Position numbers and translations under genes: made by a program
Part shown: one piece after another, positions 40,782 through 49,583 of the stretch
Numbering within the stretch: the first letter of the stretch is position 1
Layout of the letters: every line of letters starts with the position of its first letter
The notes under the pieces: generated by a model
The model's database searches: none
What the model was told of the DNA's origin: nothing
Seen by the model: only the letters and a program-made list of their open reading frames with translations
Assembly: GCA_036491035.1 (NCBI GenBank)
Contig: DASXCU010000059.1
Coordinates: 1-64,000 of the forward strand
DNA: 64,000 nt
Direction: 5' to 3'
Source of the DNA: Galbitalea sp036491035
GTDB lineage: Bacteria > Actinomycetota > Actinomycetes > Actinomycetales > Microbacteriaceae

Positions 40782-42369
40782 CGCGGCTCTCCTCGTCCGG
40801 GGGCAGCTCGAGCGGCGAACCGCGGAGCACGCCGCCCACCTTCCGTGGCAGCGTAAGTCGGAAGCATGAGCCTTCGCCGGGTGCGCTCCAGACTTCGAGC
40901 CAGCCTCCGTGGAGCGCGGCATCCTCGAGCGAGATCGCCAGGCCGAGTCCCGTTCCGCCGGTCGTGCGCTGTCGGGACGGATCGGCGCGCCAGAACCGGT
41001 CGAAGACCCGCTCCATTGCTGCCGGGGTCATCCCGATCCCGTAGTCCCGGACTGCCAGCGCCACCGCGTTCTCGTCGCTGTCGACATAGACGAGTATGGG
41101 CTTGCCCTCGCCGTGGTCGATTGCGTTTCCGAGCAGGTTCTGCAGGATGCGCCGGACGCGCCGTGCTTCGACCTCCGCCTCGAAGTAGCCGCCGGGCGCG
41201 ACCACCCGCAGTTCTGAGCCCTTCGTCTCAGCGAGGCTCGCGACGGATTCGACCGCGTCCTCGACCAGCCGCACCAGGTTCGTCGGTTCCGTCTCCACCT
41301 CGACGGCGCCCGCGTCGTACCGGCTCATCTCGAGCAGGTCGGCGAGCAGGATCTCGAAGCGCTGCACCTGGGTGCGCAGCAATTCGGCGGTCCGGGCGGT
41401 AGCCGGCGGGAAGTCGTCGCGCTGGTCGTACAGCACGTCGCCCGCCAGCCGAATCGTCGTGAGCGGCGTGCGCAGCTCGTGCGAGACATCCGAGACGAAC
41501 CGCTGCTGCACCTGCGACAGGGTCGCCAGGCGCACGATCTGTTTCTGCAGGCTGTCGGCCATCCCGTTGAACGATCGGGCCAGTGTGGCGATGACGTCGT
41601 CACCGCGCTCCGGGATGCGCTGCTCAAGTTCGCCAGCGGCCAGCCGCTGCGCTGTCTCGGCGGCGAGGCGGATCGGCCCGACGACGAGCCGTACGACCAC
41701 CCAGGTGACCGCGCCGATCAGAAGGATGAGGGCGAGTCCGCCGAGGACCAGGGTGGACTGGATGAATGTCAGCGTCTGCTGCGAGTCGGAGAGGTTGTAA
41801 ATGAGATAGAGCTCGTACTTGCCGGACTTGACGAGGGACACGCTCGAGCCGATCACGATCCCTGGAGCGTTGCCGCCTTTGCCGGGGATGGACACCGACT
41901 GCCAGTAGACGCGGGACGAAGTGGAGGACGCCACGACCTTGCGTAGCGCTGCACTCACCAGAGCTTTCGTGGGAGCACCGTTGGTCGCGATGTCGATTGG
42001 CACGCGCGGGCCGGACTGGCCCGGGGTCCGAAGAATTGCGATCTGCGGCGCGGCCGCGCTCGCGTTCGACTGCAACACGTCCGAGTAGGCGGTGCTGGTC
42101 GCATCCTCGATGTTGACGGTCGAGTTCTGCCCGATCGTCAGGTTGAAAGCGTTCTGGACCGTTCCCGTCGCCCGCGCCGCCTGCGCTAGAAGCTGGTCGC
42201 GCCGGGAGTCGAACAGGTTATTGCCGACGCTGATCGCGATGTACGACCCGATGACGGCGACCGCGACGGTCGAGAGCAGGAGCGTGATCGACACGGTGCG
42301 CGTCAGCAGCGAGGTTCGCCACAGACGCACTCCACGGCGCAGCCATCCCCGCCAGTCGAAATAGCGCAT
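40774..42369 (-). CDS. mtrB: Sensor histidine kinase MtrB
   Basis: The membrane sensor kinase of the MtrAB system, 531 residues. The N-terminal helix LLTRTVSITLLLSTVAVAVIGSYIAI and a second helix LVLGGLALILLIGAVTWVVV frame an extracellular sensor domain. Then come a HAMP segment (RLAAGELEQRIPERGDDVIATLARSFNGM), the phospho-acceptor His in VSDVSHELRTPLTTIRLAG, and HATPase motifs NLLGNAIDHG, VRDYGIGMTP, FWRADPSRQRTTGGTGLGLAI. I chose ATG 42369, ten bases after the mtrA stop; GTG 42411 would overlap mtrA by 32 bases. Overlaps lpqB by eight bases. Confidence 0.95.
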   Translation of the reverse strand: MRYFDWRGWLRRGVRLWRTSLLTRTVSITLLLSTVAVAVIGSYIAISVGNNLFDSRRDQLLAQAARATGTVQNAFNLTIGQNSTVNIEDATSTAYSDVLQSNASAAAPQIAILRTPGQSGPRVPIDIATNGAPTKALVSAALRKVVASSTSSRVYWQSVSIPGKGGNAPGIVIGSSVSLVKSGKYELYLIYNLSDSQQTLTFIQSTLVLGGLALILLIGAVTWVVVRLVVGPIRLAAETAQRLAAGELEQRIPERGDDVIATLARSFNGMADSLQKQIVRLATLSQVQQRFVSDVSHELRTPLTTIRLAGDVLYDQRDDFPPATARTAELLRTQVQRFEILLADLLEMSRYDAGAVEVETEPTNLVRLVEDAVESVASLAETKGSELRVVAPGGYFEAEVEARRVRRILQNLLGNAIDHGEGKPILVYVDSDENAVALAVRDYGIGMTPAAMERVFDRFWRADPSRQRTTGGTGLGLAISLEDAALHGGWLEVWSAPGEGSCFRLTLPRKVGGVLRGSPLELPPDEESRDD

Positions 42370-42379
42370 CAGCTGACGG

Positions 42380-43060
42380 TTAGGTGCTGGCCCCGGCGCG
42401 ATAACCGACACCGCGGACCGTCATGACGATGCGCGGGTTGTCCGGATCGTGCTCGACCTTGGCGCGCAGCCGCTGCACGTGCACATTCACCAGCCGGGTG
42501 TCTGCCTTGTAGTGGTAGCCCCACACCTGCTCGAGGAGCATCTCGCGAGTGAACACCTGCTGCGGCTTCACAGCCAACGCAAGCAGCAGTTCGAATTCGA
42601 GCGGGGTCAGGTTAATCCGCTCGTCGCCGCGGCGCACCTCGTGTCCGGCGACGTCGAGTTCCAGATCGCCAACGCTCAGGAGCTCCGTCGAGGTGTGCGA
42701 GGTCGGACGAAGGCGCGTGCGGATGCGTGCCACCAGCTCCTTCGGATTGAACGGCTTGACGACGTAATCGTCCGCGCCGCTCTCCAGGCCCTTGACGACA
42801 TCGGACGCGTCACCCTTCGCCGTCAGCATGATGATCGGCGTGCCGGACTCTTCGCGGATACGCGAGCAGACTTCGATTCCGTCCATCCCGGGCAGCATCA
42901 GGTCGAGGAGCACGAGGTCGGGATTCGACTCGCGGAACGCATCGACCGCGGCCGCGCCATCCGCGCAGAACACGGGGTCGAAACCCTCCGTGCGCAGCAC
43001 GATGCCGATCATCTCGGCAAGAGCGGTGTCGTCATCGACAACGAGAATTCGAGCGTTCAT
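42380..43060 (-). CDS. mtrA: Response regulator MtrA
   Basis: An OmpR-type response regulator, 226 residues, controlling cell-wall, division and replication genes in actinobacteria. The receiver domain has VDDD (Asp9-11), the phospho-acceptor Asp53 in PDLVLLDLMLPGMDG, the Thr/Lys switch residues in MLTAKGD and VVKPFNPKEL. The C-terminal winged helix is INLTPLEFELLLALAVKPQQVFTREMLLEQVWGYHYKADTRLVNVHVQRLRAKVE. The wording is close to MtrA of M. tuberculosis (Rv3246c). An AGAGGAAA ribosome site precedes the ATG. It leads the mtrA-mtrB-lpqB operon; the 120 bases upstream are shared with a divergent membrane-protein gene. Confidence 0.97.
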   Translation of the reverse strand: MNARILVVDDDTALAEMIGIVLRTEGFDPVFCADGAAAVDAFRESNPDLVLLDLMLPGMDGIEVCSRIREESGTPIIMLTAKGDASDVVKGLESGADDYVVKPFNPKELVARIRTRLRPTSHTSTELLSVGDLELDVAGHEVRRGDERINLTPLEFELLLALAVKPQQVFTREMLLEQVWGYHYKADTRLVNVHVQRLRAKVEHDPDNPRIVMTVRGVGYRAGAST

Positions 43061-43182
43061 TTTCCTCTACTTGAATACGCGAACCCTGGCGGCGCAGGTT
43101 GTCGATAAGAGTAGTCGAGTGTGAAAGCATATTGCCGTGCGGCCTACGAGGGCCGATGCCTGGGCCGATCGAGGGGAACCGC

Positions 43183-44469
43183 GTGAGCGACAGCAGTCCG
43201 TGGGCTAGCCCAGGTGGATCCGAGCCCGCGGTACCGCCAACGCCACCCGCCGGAGCGACGCCGCCACCACCACCGCCACCACCGTCGCCGTTCTCCGCTC
43301 ACGCACCACCGCCCGCTGGCTACCCGTCGGCCGGTCCTACTGCCGGGCCGGGCTTCACCCCCGGGTGGACGCCGCCGCCCAAACCGGGCCTGATTCCTCT
43401 CCAACCAATGACGCTCGGCACGATTCTCGGCGCATCCTTCCGGGTCCTGCGCCGCAATCCCCGACCCACGTTCGGCTTCGCGCTCGTGATCGAGGGCATC
43501 ACCGTGCTCGCGAGCGCCGGCGTTGTTGCCCTCGTCTTCGTCTTCGCATTCGGTCGGATTGCCAACGCGAGCTCGAACGCCGCGGCCGACACGATCGCAA
43601 ACGGATCGCTCGGCCTGATCCTCCTCGCGTACCTCGTTCCGATCACGCTGGGCGTGTTCGGGATGGCGATCAGTCAGGGCATCTTCTCGCTCGAAGTCGC
43701 CCGGGGAACGCTGGGCGAGAAGCTCACGCTCGGCGGACTCTGGCGCCGGTCCAGGGGCCGAATGGGCGCGCTTATCGGATGGTTCTGGGCCATCATCGGC
43801 GCCGCCCTGGTTCTGTACATCCTCTTCGTCGTCCTGCTCACCGTGGTCATCCTCGCCGGTGGAGCGGCCGGAATCGTGGTGGGCATCCTTCTCGGCGTCC
43901 TGCTGTTCCTCGGTGCCGCAGTTCTCGCAGCATGGCTTGTCCCCAAGCTGTCACTCGTACCGGCCGTGCTGATGATCGAGCGACTGACGCTCGGACGCGC
44001 CATCGCGAGGTCCTGGACGCTGACCCGGGGCTACTTCTGGCGCACGCTCGGAATCGAGCTCCTCGTGTTCGTCATCATCAACACGGCGACGTCGGTCGTC
44101 ACGGCGCCACTCGAAATCGTCGTTCTCGCGATCACCGGCGTTTTCAACCAGACCGGCGACCACTCGGTCGCGATCGTGATCAGCGTGATCGTCGGCATCG
44201 TGAGTGTCGTGCTGATCGTGGTGCTGGGCGCCGTCGCATCCGTCGTGCAATCCGCCACGACCGGTCTGCTGTACGTCGATCTTCGGATCCGCAAGGAGGC
44301 GCTCGACCTCGAGCTGATCCGTTTCGTCGAGGCGCGCCAGAGCGGGGACAGCACCCTCCCGGATCCCTACCTGGTCGCGCCCGCCGCACCGCAGTTCGTC
44401 GCGACCGAGTTCGCGCAGCCCCAGTTCGCGCAGACGACGCCGCCGCCTCCACCGCCTCCGACGGCATGA
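43183..44469 (+). CDS. GPDPase-membrane-domain-like protein with Pro-rich N-terminus
   Basis: A 428-residue protein. A proline-rich cytoplasmic N-terminus (VPPTPPAGATPPPPPPPPSP...) is followed by a domain typical of the membrane part of some glycerophosphodiester phosphodiesterases, with about six helices and RNPRPTFGFALVIEGITVLAS, SLEVARGTLGEKLTLGGLWRRS, LIERLTLGRAIARSWTLTRGYFWRTLGIELLVFVII. The C-terminus is again Pro-rich. The GTG at 43183 follows GAGGGGA with good spacing; an upstream frame was rejected. Its TGA overlaps the next ATG (ATGA). The following genes are DUF4129, DUF4350, MoxR and DUF58. Confidence 0.85.
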   Translation: MSDSSPWASPGGSEPAVPPTPPAGATPPPPPPPPSPFSAHAPPPAGYPSAGPTAGPGFTPGWTPPPKPGLIPLQPMTLGTILGASFRVLRRNPRPTFGFALVIEGITVLASAGVVALVFVFAFGRIANASSNAAADTIANGSLGLILLAYLVPITLGVFGMAISQGIFSLEVARGTLGEKLTLGGLWRRSRGRMGALIGWFWAIIGAALVLYILFVVLLTVVILAGGAAGIVVGILLGVLLFLGAAVLAAWLVPKLSLVPAVLMIERLTLGRAIARSWTLTRGYFWRTLGIELLVFVIINTATSVVTAPLEIVVLAITGVFNQTGDHSVAIVISVIVGIVSVVLIVVLGAVASVVQSATTGLLYVDLRIRKEALDLELIRFVEARQSGDSTLPDPYLVAPAAPQFVATEFAQPQFAQTTPPPPPPPTA

Positions 44470-45131
44470 ACGTAGCCGCCCTGCCGCTCGAGCCGCCGGT
44501 CACGCCCGACGGGCCGACCGCGCAGTCCTGGCTCCTCGCGGAGCTGGCCAAGAGCGAGTACGCGCCGTCGCGCCCGACCTGGTTCGACCAGCTGGCGACG
44601 GCGATCCGAAACTGGTTCGACTCGCTGAGTGCACCATCCCTCGGCGGAATTCCGGGGCTCGGCCCGCTCGTGATCGTCATCGTCGTGGTGGTCGTGCTCC
44701 TGGTCGCGTTCCTTGTGTTCGGACTTCCCCGGATCAACCGACGCAGCCGGGTGGCGGGTGAGCTCTTCGGTGAGGACGACCAACGCACGGCCGCGCGGAT
44801 CCTGGCCGACGCCCGGGCCGCCGCCGCCGCCGGCGACTTCTCGCTCGCGGTCGTCGAGGGGATGCGCGCCTCCGCGCGAGTGCTATCGGAACGCACACTG
44901 CTCACGATGTATCCGGGGACGACCGCGCACTCGTTCTCGCGTCAGGCCGCGCTCCTCTTCCCCGGCCACGTCGCGCTCCTGGAGCAGACCGCCACCGTCT
45001 TCGATCGCGTGCGGTATCTCGACCAGCCGGGCACGAGCGCGGAATGGCAGGACGCGGAGCGACTCGCCTCCGAGCTGCGCACAGCATTGCCGGTCGCGGC
45101 GTCCGGCCAACTCGCCCGGGTGGACGCGTGA
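44466..45131 (+). CDS. DUF4129-family membrane protein
   Basis: A 221-residue protein with one membrane helix (LVIVIVVVVVLLVAFLVFGL, about residues 67-86), preceded by WFDQLATAIRNWFDSLSAPSLGGIPGLGP and followed by a cytoplasmic domain containing EDDQRTAARILADARAAAAAGDFSLAVVEGMRASARVLSERTLLTMYPGTTAHSFSRQAALLFP. This is the usual DUF4129 (transglutaminase-associated) layout in actinobacterial MoxR clusters. It starts within the previous stop (ATGA) and ends within the next start (GTGA), so four genes from 43183 to 46354 are translated as a chain. Confidence 0.88.
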   Translation: MNVAALPLEPPVTPDGPTAQSWLLAELAKSEYAPSRPTWFDQLATAIRNWFDSLSAPSLGGIPGLGPLVIVIVVVVVLLVAFLVFGLPRINRRSRVAGELFGEDDQRTAARILADARAAAAAGDFSLAVVEGMRASARVLSERTLLTMYPGTTAHSFSRQAALLFPGHVALLEQTATVFDRVRYLDQPGTSAEWQDAERLASELRTALPVAASGQLARVDA

Positions 45132-46354
45132 CCGCGATCCTGACCGAGCCCGAACAGACGGTCCTGACGCCGACCGTGCGCGGGGGCTTCCGGCGCATCC
45201 GATTCTGGCTGGTCGCCGCGGTGGTCGTGATCGTGATCGTGGTCGGCTACCTGCTGCTCACTCCCCCGTCGCTGACCGACCAGCCGCTCGCGCCGACCGG
45301 TACGGGGATGACCGGCTCCCGCGCGCTCGTCCAGGTGCTTCGCCAGCACGGTGTGACCACCACCGCCACCACCAACCTCGGTGATACGCAATCGGCGAGC
45401 GTCGATCCGGCGGAGACCACAGTGCTTGTCTACGACCCGGACCGCTTCCTGAATCCGACCCAGCTCGCGACGCTACGGACCATCGCCGGCTCCGTCGTCG
45501 TCGTGTCGCCCGGAGCGAAGGAGGTGAAGGCGCTCGATCCCAACATCAGCCTGATCGGCGATTCCACCGCAGCCCCCAGCGCGCACTGCGAGCTGCCGGC
45601 CGCGGTAAAGGCTGCGCGCATCGCGGATGGCGGCCACGCGTATCGAGTCGCAGCGGGGGCGACCTCGTATTCGCGCTGCTTCCCGAGCGGCGACGACGAC
45701 TTCACCGTGATCCAGCACCGTGGCGCTGGCACGACCCTCACGATCGTCGGAACGACGCGCTCCTTTCAGAATCGTTACATCGGGGACCGCGGCAACGCCG
45801 CCCTTGCCATCAACCTGCTGGGCAGCTCCCGGCACCTCGTCTGGTATCTCCCGTCGCTCGAGGATGTCAACGGCGGCAGCACCCAGACCCTCGCGCAATC
45901 CGCTCCGGCCTGGTTCCCGGCGTTCATGGTGCTCGTCTTCCTCGTCCTGATCGCCGCGGCAATCTGGCGCGGTCGACGGTTCGGTCCCCTGGTCGTGGAG
46001 CGGATGCCAGTCGTGGTGCGCTCCAGCGAGACCATGGAGGGTCGCGCCCGCATCTACCAGGGTTCGTCCGCGCGGGTTCGCGCCCTCGACTCACTACGGA
46101 TCGGCGCCCTCACTCGAATCGCGCGGATGTGCGGACTGCCGCGAACCGCGGAGGTCGGCGAGATCGCGAGCGTGACCGCCACGCTGCTCGGCCGATCGCT
46201 CGAGGACGTGCGCGGCATCCTCGTCGACACGCTTCCGCGGACGGATGCGGACCTCGTGCGCAGCTCGGACGACCTCGTACGCCTGGAGTCGGACGTCGCT
46301 GCCGCGACCAGTGCACGCGACGGAGCTCACAGCATCAACGGACAGGGAGAATAG
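45128..46354 (+). CDS. DUF4350-domain membrane protein
   Basis: A 408-residue protein. An N-terminal helix (FWLVAAVVVIVIVVGYLLLT) is followed by a DUF4350 domain (DQPLAPTGTGMTGSRALVQVLRQHGVTTTA...VLVYDPDRFLNPTQLATLRTIAGSVVVVSPG), then a second helix (FMVLVFLVLIAAAIWRG) and a cytoplasmic region. The family pairs with MoxR and DUF58 proteins, but its activity is not known. It starts at GTG in the TGA of DUF4129 and ends five bases before the MoxR ATG. Two-helix anchoring suggests the C-terminus faces the MoxR ATPase. Confidence 0.86.
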   Translation: MTAILTEPEQTVLTPTVRGGFRRIRFWLVAAVVVIVIVVGYLLLTPPSLTDQPLAPTGTGMTGSRALVQVLRQHGVTTTATTNLGDTQSASVDPAETTVLVYDPDRFLNPTQLATLRTIAGSVVVVSPGAKEVKALDPNISLIGDSTAAPSAHCELPAAVKAARIADGGHAYRVAAGATSYSRCFPSGDDDFTVIQHRGAGTTLTIVGTTRSFQNRYIGDRGNAALAINLLGSSRHLVWYLPSLEDVNGGSTQTLAQSAPAWFPAFMVLVFLVLIAAAIWRGRRFGPLVVERMPVVVRSSETMEGRARIYQGSSARVRALDSLRIGALTRIARMCGLPRTAEVGEIASVTATLLGRSLEDVRGILVDTLPRTDADLVRSSDDLVRLESDVAAATSARDGAHSINGQGE

Positions 46355-46358
46355 TGGG

Positions 46359-47315
46359 ATGACGGAAAGCACGCTGCGCCAGGATTTCGCCAACGTGAGA
46401 GAACAGGTCGGCAAAGCCGTCGTGGGACAGGATGCGGCCATCACGGGCCTGCTGATCGGGCTCCTGTGCGGTGGCCACGTACTGCTCGAGGGTGTACCCG
46501 GTGTGGCGAAGACCCTGCTGATTCGCGCGCTGAGCCAGGCCCTGTCGCTCCAGTCCAAGCGCGTCCAGTTCACTCCCGACCTGATGCCCGGGGATGTCAC
46601 GGGCTCGCTGGTCTACGACGCCAGGGCGGGCGAGTTCACCTTCCGTCAGGGTCCGGTGTTCACGAACATCCTGCTCGCGGACGAGATCAACCGCACGCCA
46701 CCGAAGACACAGTCTGCACTCCTTGAGGCGATGGAGGAGCGGCAGGTCTCCGTCGATGGCGAGACGCGACTGCTCCCCGTCCCGTTCATGGTCGCCGCGA
46801 CGATGAACCCGATCGAATACGAGGGCACCTACACGCTGCCCGAGGCACAGCTCGACCGCTTCCTGATGAAGCTCGTGCTCGGTCTGCCCGAGCGGGACGA
46901 CGAGGTCGAGATCCTGACCCGGCATGCCGCCGGCTTCAACCCGCGGGACCTGAAGGCCGCCGGTGTGAGCGCCGTACTGGATGCGAAGAAGCTTGCCCGG
47001 GCGCAGGCCGAGGTCGCGAAGGTGGGCGTGAACACCGACGTGCTCGCCTACGCCGTCGACATCGCCCGCGCGACCCGGCAGAGCCCGTCCGTCCGACTCG
47101 GCGTCAGCCCGCGCGGCACGACCGCGCTGCTCGCGGCGTCGCGCGCGTGGGCGTGGCTGAACGGCATCGAGGCGATCACGCCCGATCACATCCAGGCTAT
47201 GGTGCTGCCGGTGCTCCGGCACCGCATCGAACTGCGGCCCGAGGCTGAACTCGAGGGTGTGTCGTCGGACACCATCCTGCGCTCGATCCTGCAGCAGGTG
47301 CAGGTGCCGATGTGA
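46359..47315 (+). CDS. MoxR-family AAA+ ATPase
   Basis: A 318-residue MoxR-type AAA+ ATPase, a likely chaperone for assembly or cofactor insertion of partner proteins. Walker A is HVLLEGVPGVAKTLLIRAL, Walker B is TNILLADEINRTPPKTQSALLEAMEERQVS, with sensor and arginine-finger regions FMVAATMNPIEYEGTYTLPEAQLDRFLMK and TRQSPSVRLGVSPRGTTALL. MoxR proteins act with DUF58 partners, here the next gene 16 bases downstream. The ATG is used; it follows the DUF4350 stop by four bases. Confidence 0.94.
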   Translation: MTESTLRQDFANVREQVGKAVVGQDAAITGLLIGLLCGGHVLLEGVPGVAKTLLIRALSQALSLQSKRVQFTPDLMPGDVTGSLVYDARAGEFTFRQGPVFTNILLADEINRTPPKTQSALLEAMEERQVSVDGETRLLPVPFMVAATMNPIEYEGTYTLPEAQLDRFLMKLVLGLPERDDEVEILTRHAAGFNPRDLKAAGVSAVLDAKKLARAQAEVAKVGVNTDVLAYAVDIARATRQSPSVRLGVSPRGTTALLAASRAWAWLNGIEAITPDHIQAMVLPVLRHRIELRPEAELEGVSSDTILRSILQQVQVPM

Positions 47316-47331
47316 TCCGGCGAGGCTAGCG

Positions 47332-48645
47332 ATGGCTATTTCGGGCTGGTTCGTGCTGCTCGTCGCGGTCGGAGTAATCCCGCTGATAGCGCTCGATTCG
47401 CCGCTCGCGCTGCTCGCGTGGGTGCTGCTCGTCGTGGTGTTCGCCGTGCTCGACCTACTGCTGGCCGGGTCCGCCAGGGCTGTGCGCATCTCCCGCGTTC
47501 TGCCCGAGCGCGTTCGGCTCGGCGAGACGGTCCGATCCGAAATCCTGATCACGAATCTCGGGCGCCGGACGATTCGCGGGCTCGTGCGGGATGCCTGGCA
47601 GCCGTCGGCGGGCGCGTCGAGCGCGCGGTTACGCATCGACATCCCGCCGGGCGAGCGGCGTTCGAGCGGAACGTCCCTGACCCCGTTCCGGCGCGGCGAG
47701 CGTCGCTCCGCGCACGTCACCGTCCGCTCGTTCGGTCCGTTGCGGCTGGCCGCGCGACAGGCCACTCTCGCCGTGCCCGGCTCCATCCGCGTGCTCCCGC
47801 CCTTCAACTCCCGCCGTCACCTGCCGTCGCGCCTCGCACGTCTGCGAGAGCTGGATGGCCGCACCAGCGTGCTCATCCGCGGGCAGGGCACCGAATTCGA
47901 CAGCCTGCGAGAGTACGTGCGCGGCGACGACGTGCGCTCGATCGACTGGCGGGCGACCGCGCGCAGAACCGATCCGGTGCAGGGCGGCCCGAGCCTGGTG
48001 GTGCGCACCTGGCGCCCGGAACGGGATCGACGCGTTGTCATCATCGTGGACAGCGGCAGAACGTCGGCCGCCCGCATCGACAACGAGCCGAGGATCGACA
48101 CTGCCTTCGAGTCGACCCTCCTGCTCGCGGCGCTGGCGACCCGCGCCGGAGACCACGTCGATTTCGCGGCCTACGACCGCCGGGTCCGCGGACGAGTCCA
48201 GGGCGCCTCCGGAGCAGACCTGCTCGCAAAACTGGTCGACACCATGGCGCCCATCGAGCCCGAACTCATCGAGATGGACTGGTCGGCCGTCCCCGCCCTC
48301 GTACGGTCGATGACCTCGCAGCGCGCGCTCGTCGTGCTCGTAACCTCGATCGATTCGCCCGGCGCCGCCCGGGGTCTGATCAGCGCGCTGCCCCAACTAA
48401 CCCGAAAGCACCTGGTCGTCGTCAGCTCCGTGATCGACCCGGACGTACTCACCGCGAGTCGGCAGAAAGCCGACCGCGGCGAGGTCTACCGGGCGGCCGC
48501 CGCCGAACGGGCCCTGCTCGATGTGTCGAGGGTCTCTGCGGCCATTCGGCAGCTCGGAGCCGAGGTGGTTACCGGTGCGCCCGCCGACCTGCCGCCCGCC
48601 CTCGCCGACCGCTACATCGCCCTCAAGGCGGCCGGGCGCCTGTAA
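47332..48645 (+). CDS. DUF58-domain protein (MoxR partner)
   Basis: A 437-residue protein. Two N-terminal membrane helices (WFVLLVAVGVIPLIALDSPLALLAWVLLVVVFAVLDLLL) are followed by a DUF58 domain containing REYVRGDDVRSIDWRATARRTDPVQ, the family signature, and a von Willebrand A-like region (RRVVIIVDSGRTSAARIDNEPRIDTAFESTLLLAALATRAGDHVDF). DUF58 proteins are MoxR partners. The ATG at 47332 has GAGG upstream and is preferred over a longer frame that would overlap moxR. In M. tuberculosis the MoxR-DUF58-SpoIIM-RDD set is contiguous; here aquaporin, MFS and ArsR genes follow instead. Confidence 0.93.
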   Translation: MAISGWFVLLVAVGVIPLIALDSPLALLAWVLLVVVFAVLDLLLAGSARAVRISRVLPERVRLGETVRSEILITNLGRRTIRGLVRDAWQPSAGASSARLRIDIPPGERRSSGTSLTPFRRGERRSAHVTVRSFGPLRLAARQATLAVPGSIRVLPPFNSRRHLPSRLARLRELDGRTSVLIRGQGTEFDSLREYVRGDDVRSIDWRATARRTDPVQGGPSLVVRTWRPERDRRVVIIVDSGRTSAARIDNEPRIDTAFESTLLLAALATRAGDHVDFAAYDRRVRGRVQGASGADLLAKLVDTMAPIEPELIEMDWSAVPALVRSMTSQRALVVLVTSIDSPGAARGLISALPQLTRKHLVVVSSVIDPDVLTASRQKADRGEVYRAAAAERALLDVSRVSAAIRQLGAEVVTGAPADLPPALADRYIALKAAGRL

Positions 48646-48737
48646 CGCACCGTCGCCGGGTGGCATCGACCGTGCACGCAGCGATAGCCTGCAACGGCAA
48701 GAACCCGATCGGTAACACTTACGAAAGGTCTATCCCC

Positions 48738-49499
48738 ATGGCGGAAATCACTCCCGCTCCCCTGCTCTCCCGACTCATCGCCGAAGCCTTCGGAACCCTC
48801 GTCCTCGTGAGCGCCATCATCGGTGCAGTCGTGTTCGCGGGCGGTGGCTCCGGTAACCTCGGCATCGCGCTCGCGGCGGGCCTCGCGGTAGTCGTCGCGG
48901 CCTACGCGGTCGGCTCCATCTCGGGTGGGCACTTCAACCCGGCCGTCACGCTGGGTGTCGCCGCCGCCGGTCGGATGCTCTGGCGTGACGTCCTGCCGTA
49001 CATCGCCGCGCAGCTGGTCGGCGGCATCGTCGCGTCCTCTCTGATGTTTGCGATCGCCGCGGGCAATTCGAAATCCTTCTTCCACGACGCGATCAAGAAC
49101 GGGTTCGCTTCGAACGGCTACGGTTCTCACTCTCCCGGGGGCTTCGATCTCGCGTCGGTCATCATCGTCGAGTTCATCCTGACGGCCGTATTTCTCTACG
49201 TGATCCTGTCCGTGACGGCACCCGGTTCCACCACCGCGGGCTTCGCGCCGCTGGCCATCGGCCTCACGCTCGCCGTGATCCACCTCATCGCGATCCCGGT
49301 GAGCGGCACCTCCGTGAACCCGGCGCGATCCATCGCGACCGCCATCTACGGCGCCGACTGGGCTCGCGCCGACCTGTGGGTGTTCATCATCATCCCCGCT
49401 CTCGGCGGCCTCGTCGCCGGCTTCACCTGGAAGTACCTCTTCGCGCGCGCGGCCCTGACCGCACCCGTGACCACCACGACCCCGACCACCAAGAAGTAG
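48738..49499 (+). CDS. aqpZ: Aquaporin (AqpZ-like MIP channel)
   Basis: A 253-residue major-intrinsic-protein channel with six helices and the two NPA loops: SGGHFNPAVT (Asn67) and IHLIAIPVSGTSVNPARS (Asn194). His182, Thr191 and Arg197 match the AqpZ selectivity filter (His174/Thr183/Arg189 of E. coli); the residue aligned with Phe43 appears to be Ala47. It is closer to the water-specific group than to glycerol facilitators. The C-terminus is Thr/Lys-rich. An AAAGG-type site precedes the ATG. It is separated from DUF58 by 92 bases and faces the MFS gene across a large inverted repeat. Confidence 0.92.
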   Translation: MAEITPAPLLSRLIAEAFGTLVLVSAIIGAVVFAGGGSGNLGIALAAGLAVVVAAYAVGSISGGHFNPAVTLGVAAAGRMLWRDVLPYIAAQLVGGIVASSLMFAIAAGNSKSFFHDAIKNGFASNGYGSHSPGGFDLASVIIVEFILTAVFLYVILSVTAPGSTTAGFAPLAIGLTLAVIHLIAIPVSGTSVNPARSIATAIYGADWARADLWVFIIIPALGGLVAGFTWKYLFARAALTAPVTTTTPTTKK

Positions 49500-49511
49500 G
49501 TCACCGGTCCC

Positions 49512-49583
49512 GGTGTGGCGGGAGAAACTGTCGGCCGGACGGAGTAACTACTCCGCCCGCGTCGGCGGTTCTCCCGCCACACC
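49512..49583. terminator. Nested inverted repeat between aquaporin and MFS genes
   Basis: The outer arms are GGTGTGGCGGGAGAA (49512-49526) and its exact complement at 49569-49583. Inside, CGGAGTA and TACTCCG (49540-49555) make a second perfect hairpin with a two-base loop. The MFS stop codon is inside the structure. It is a bidirectional terminator candidate for the convergent pair. Confidence 0.75.
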
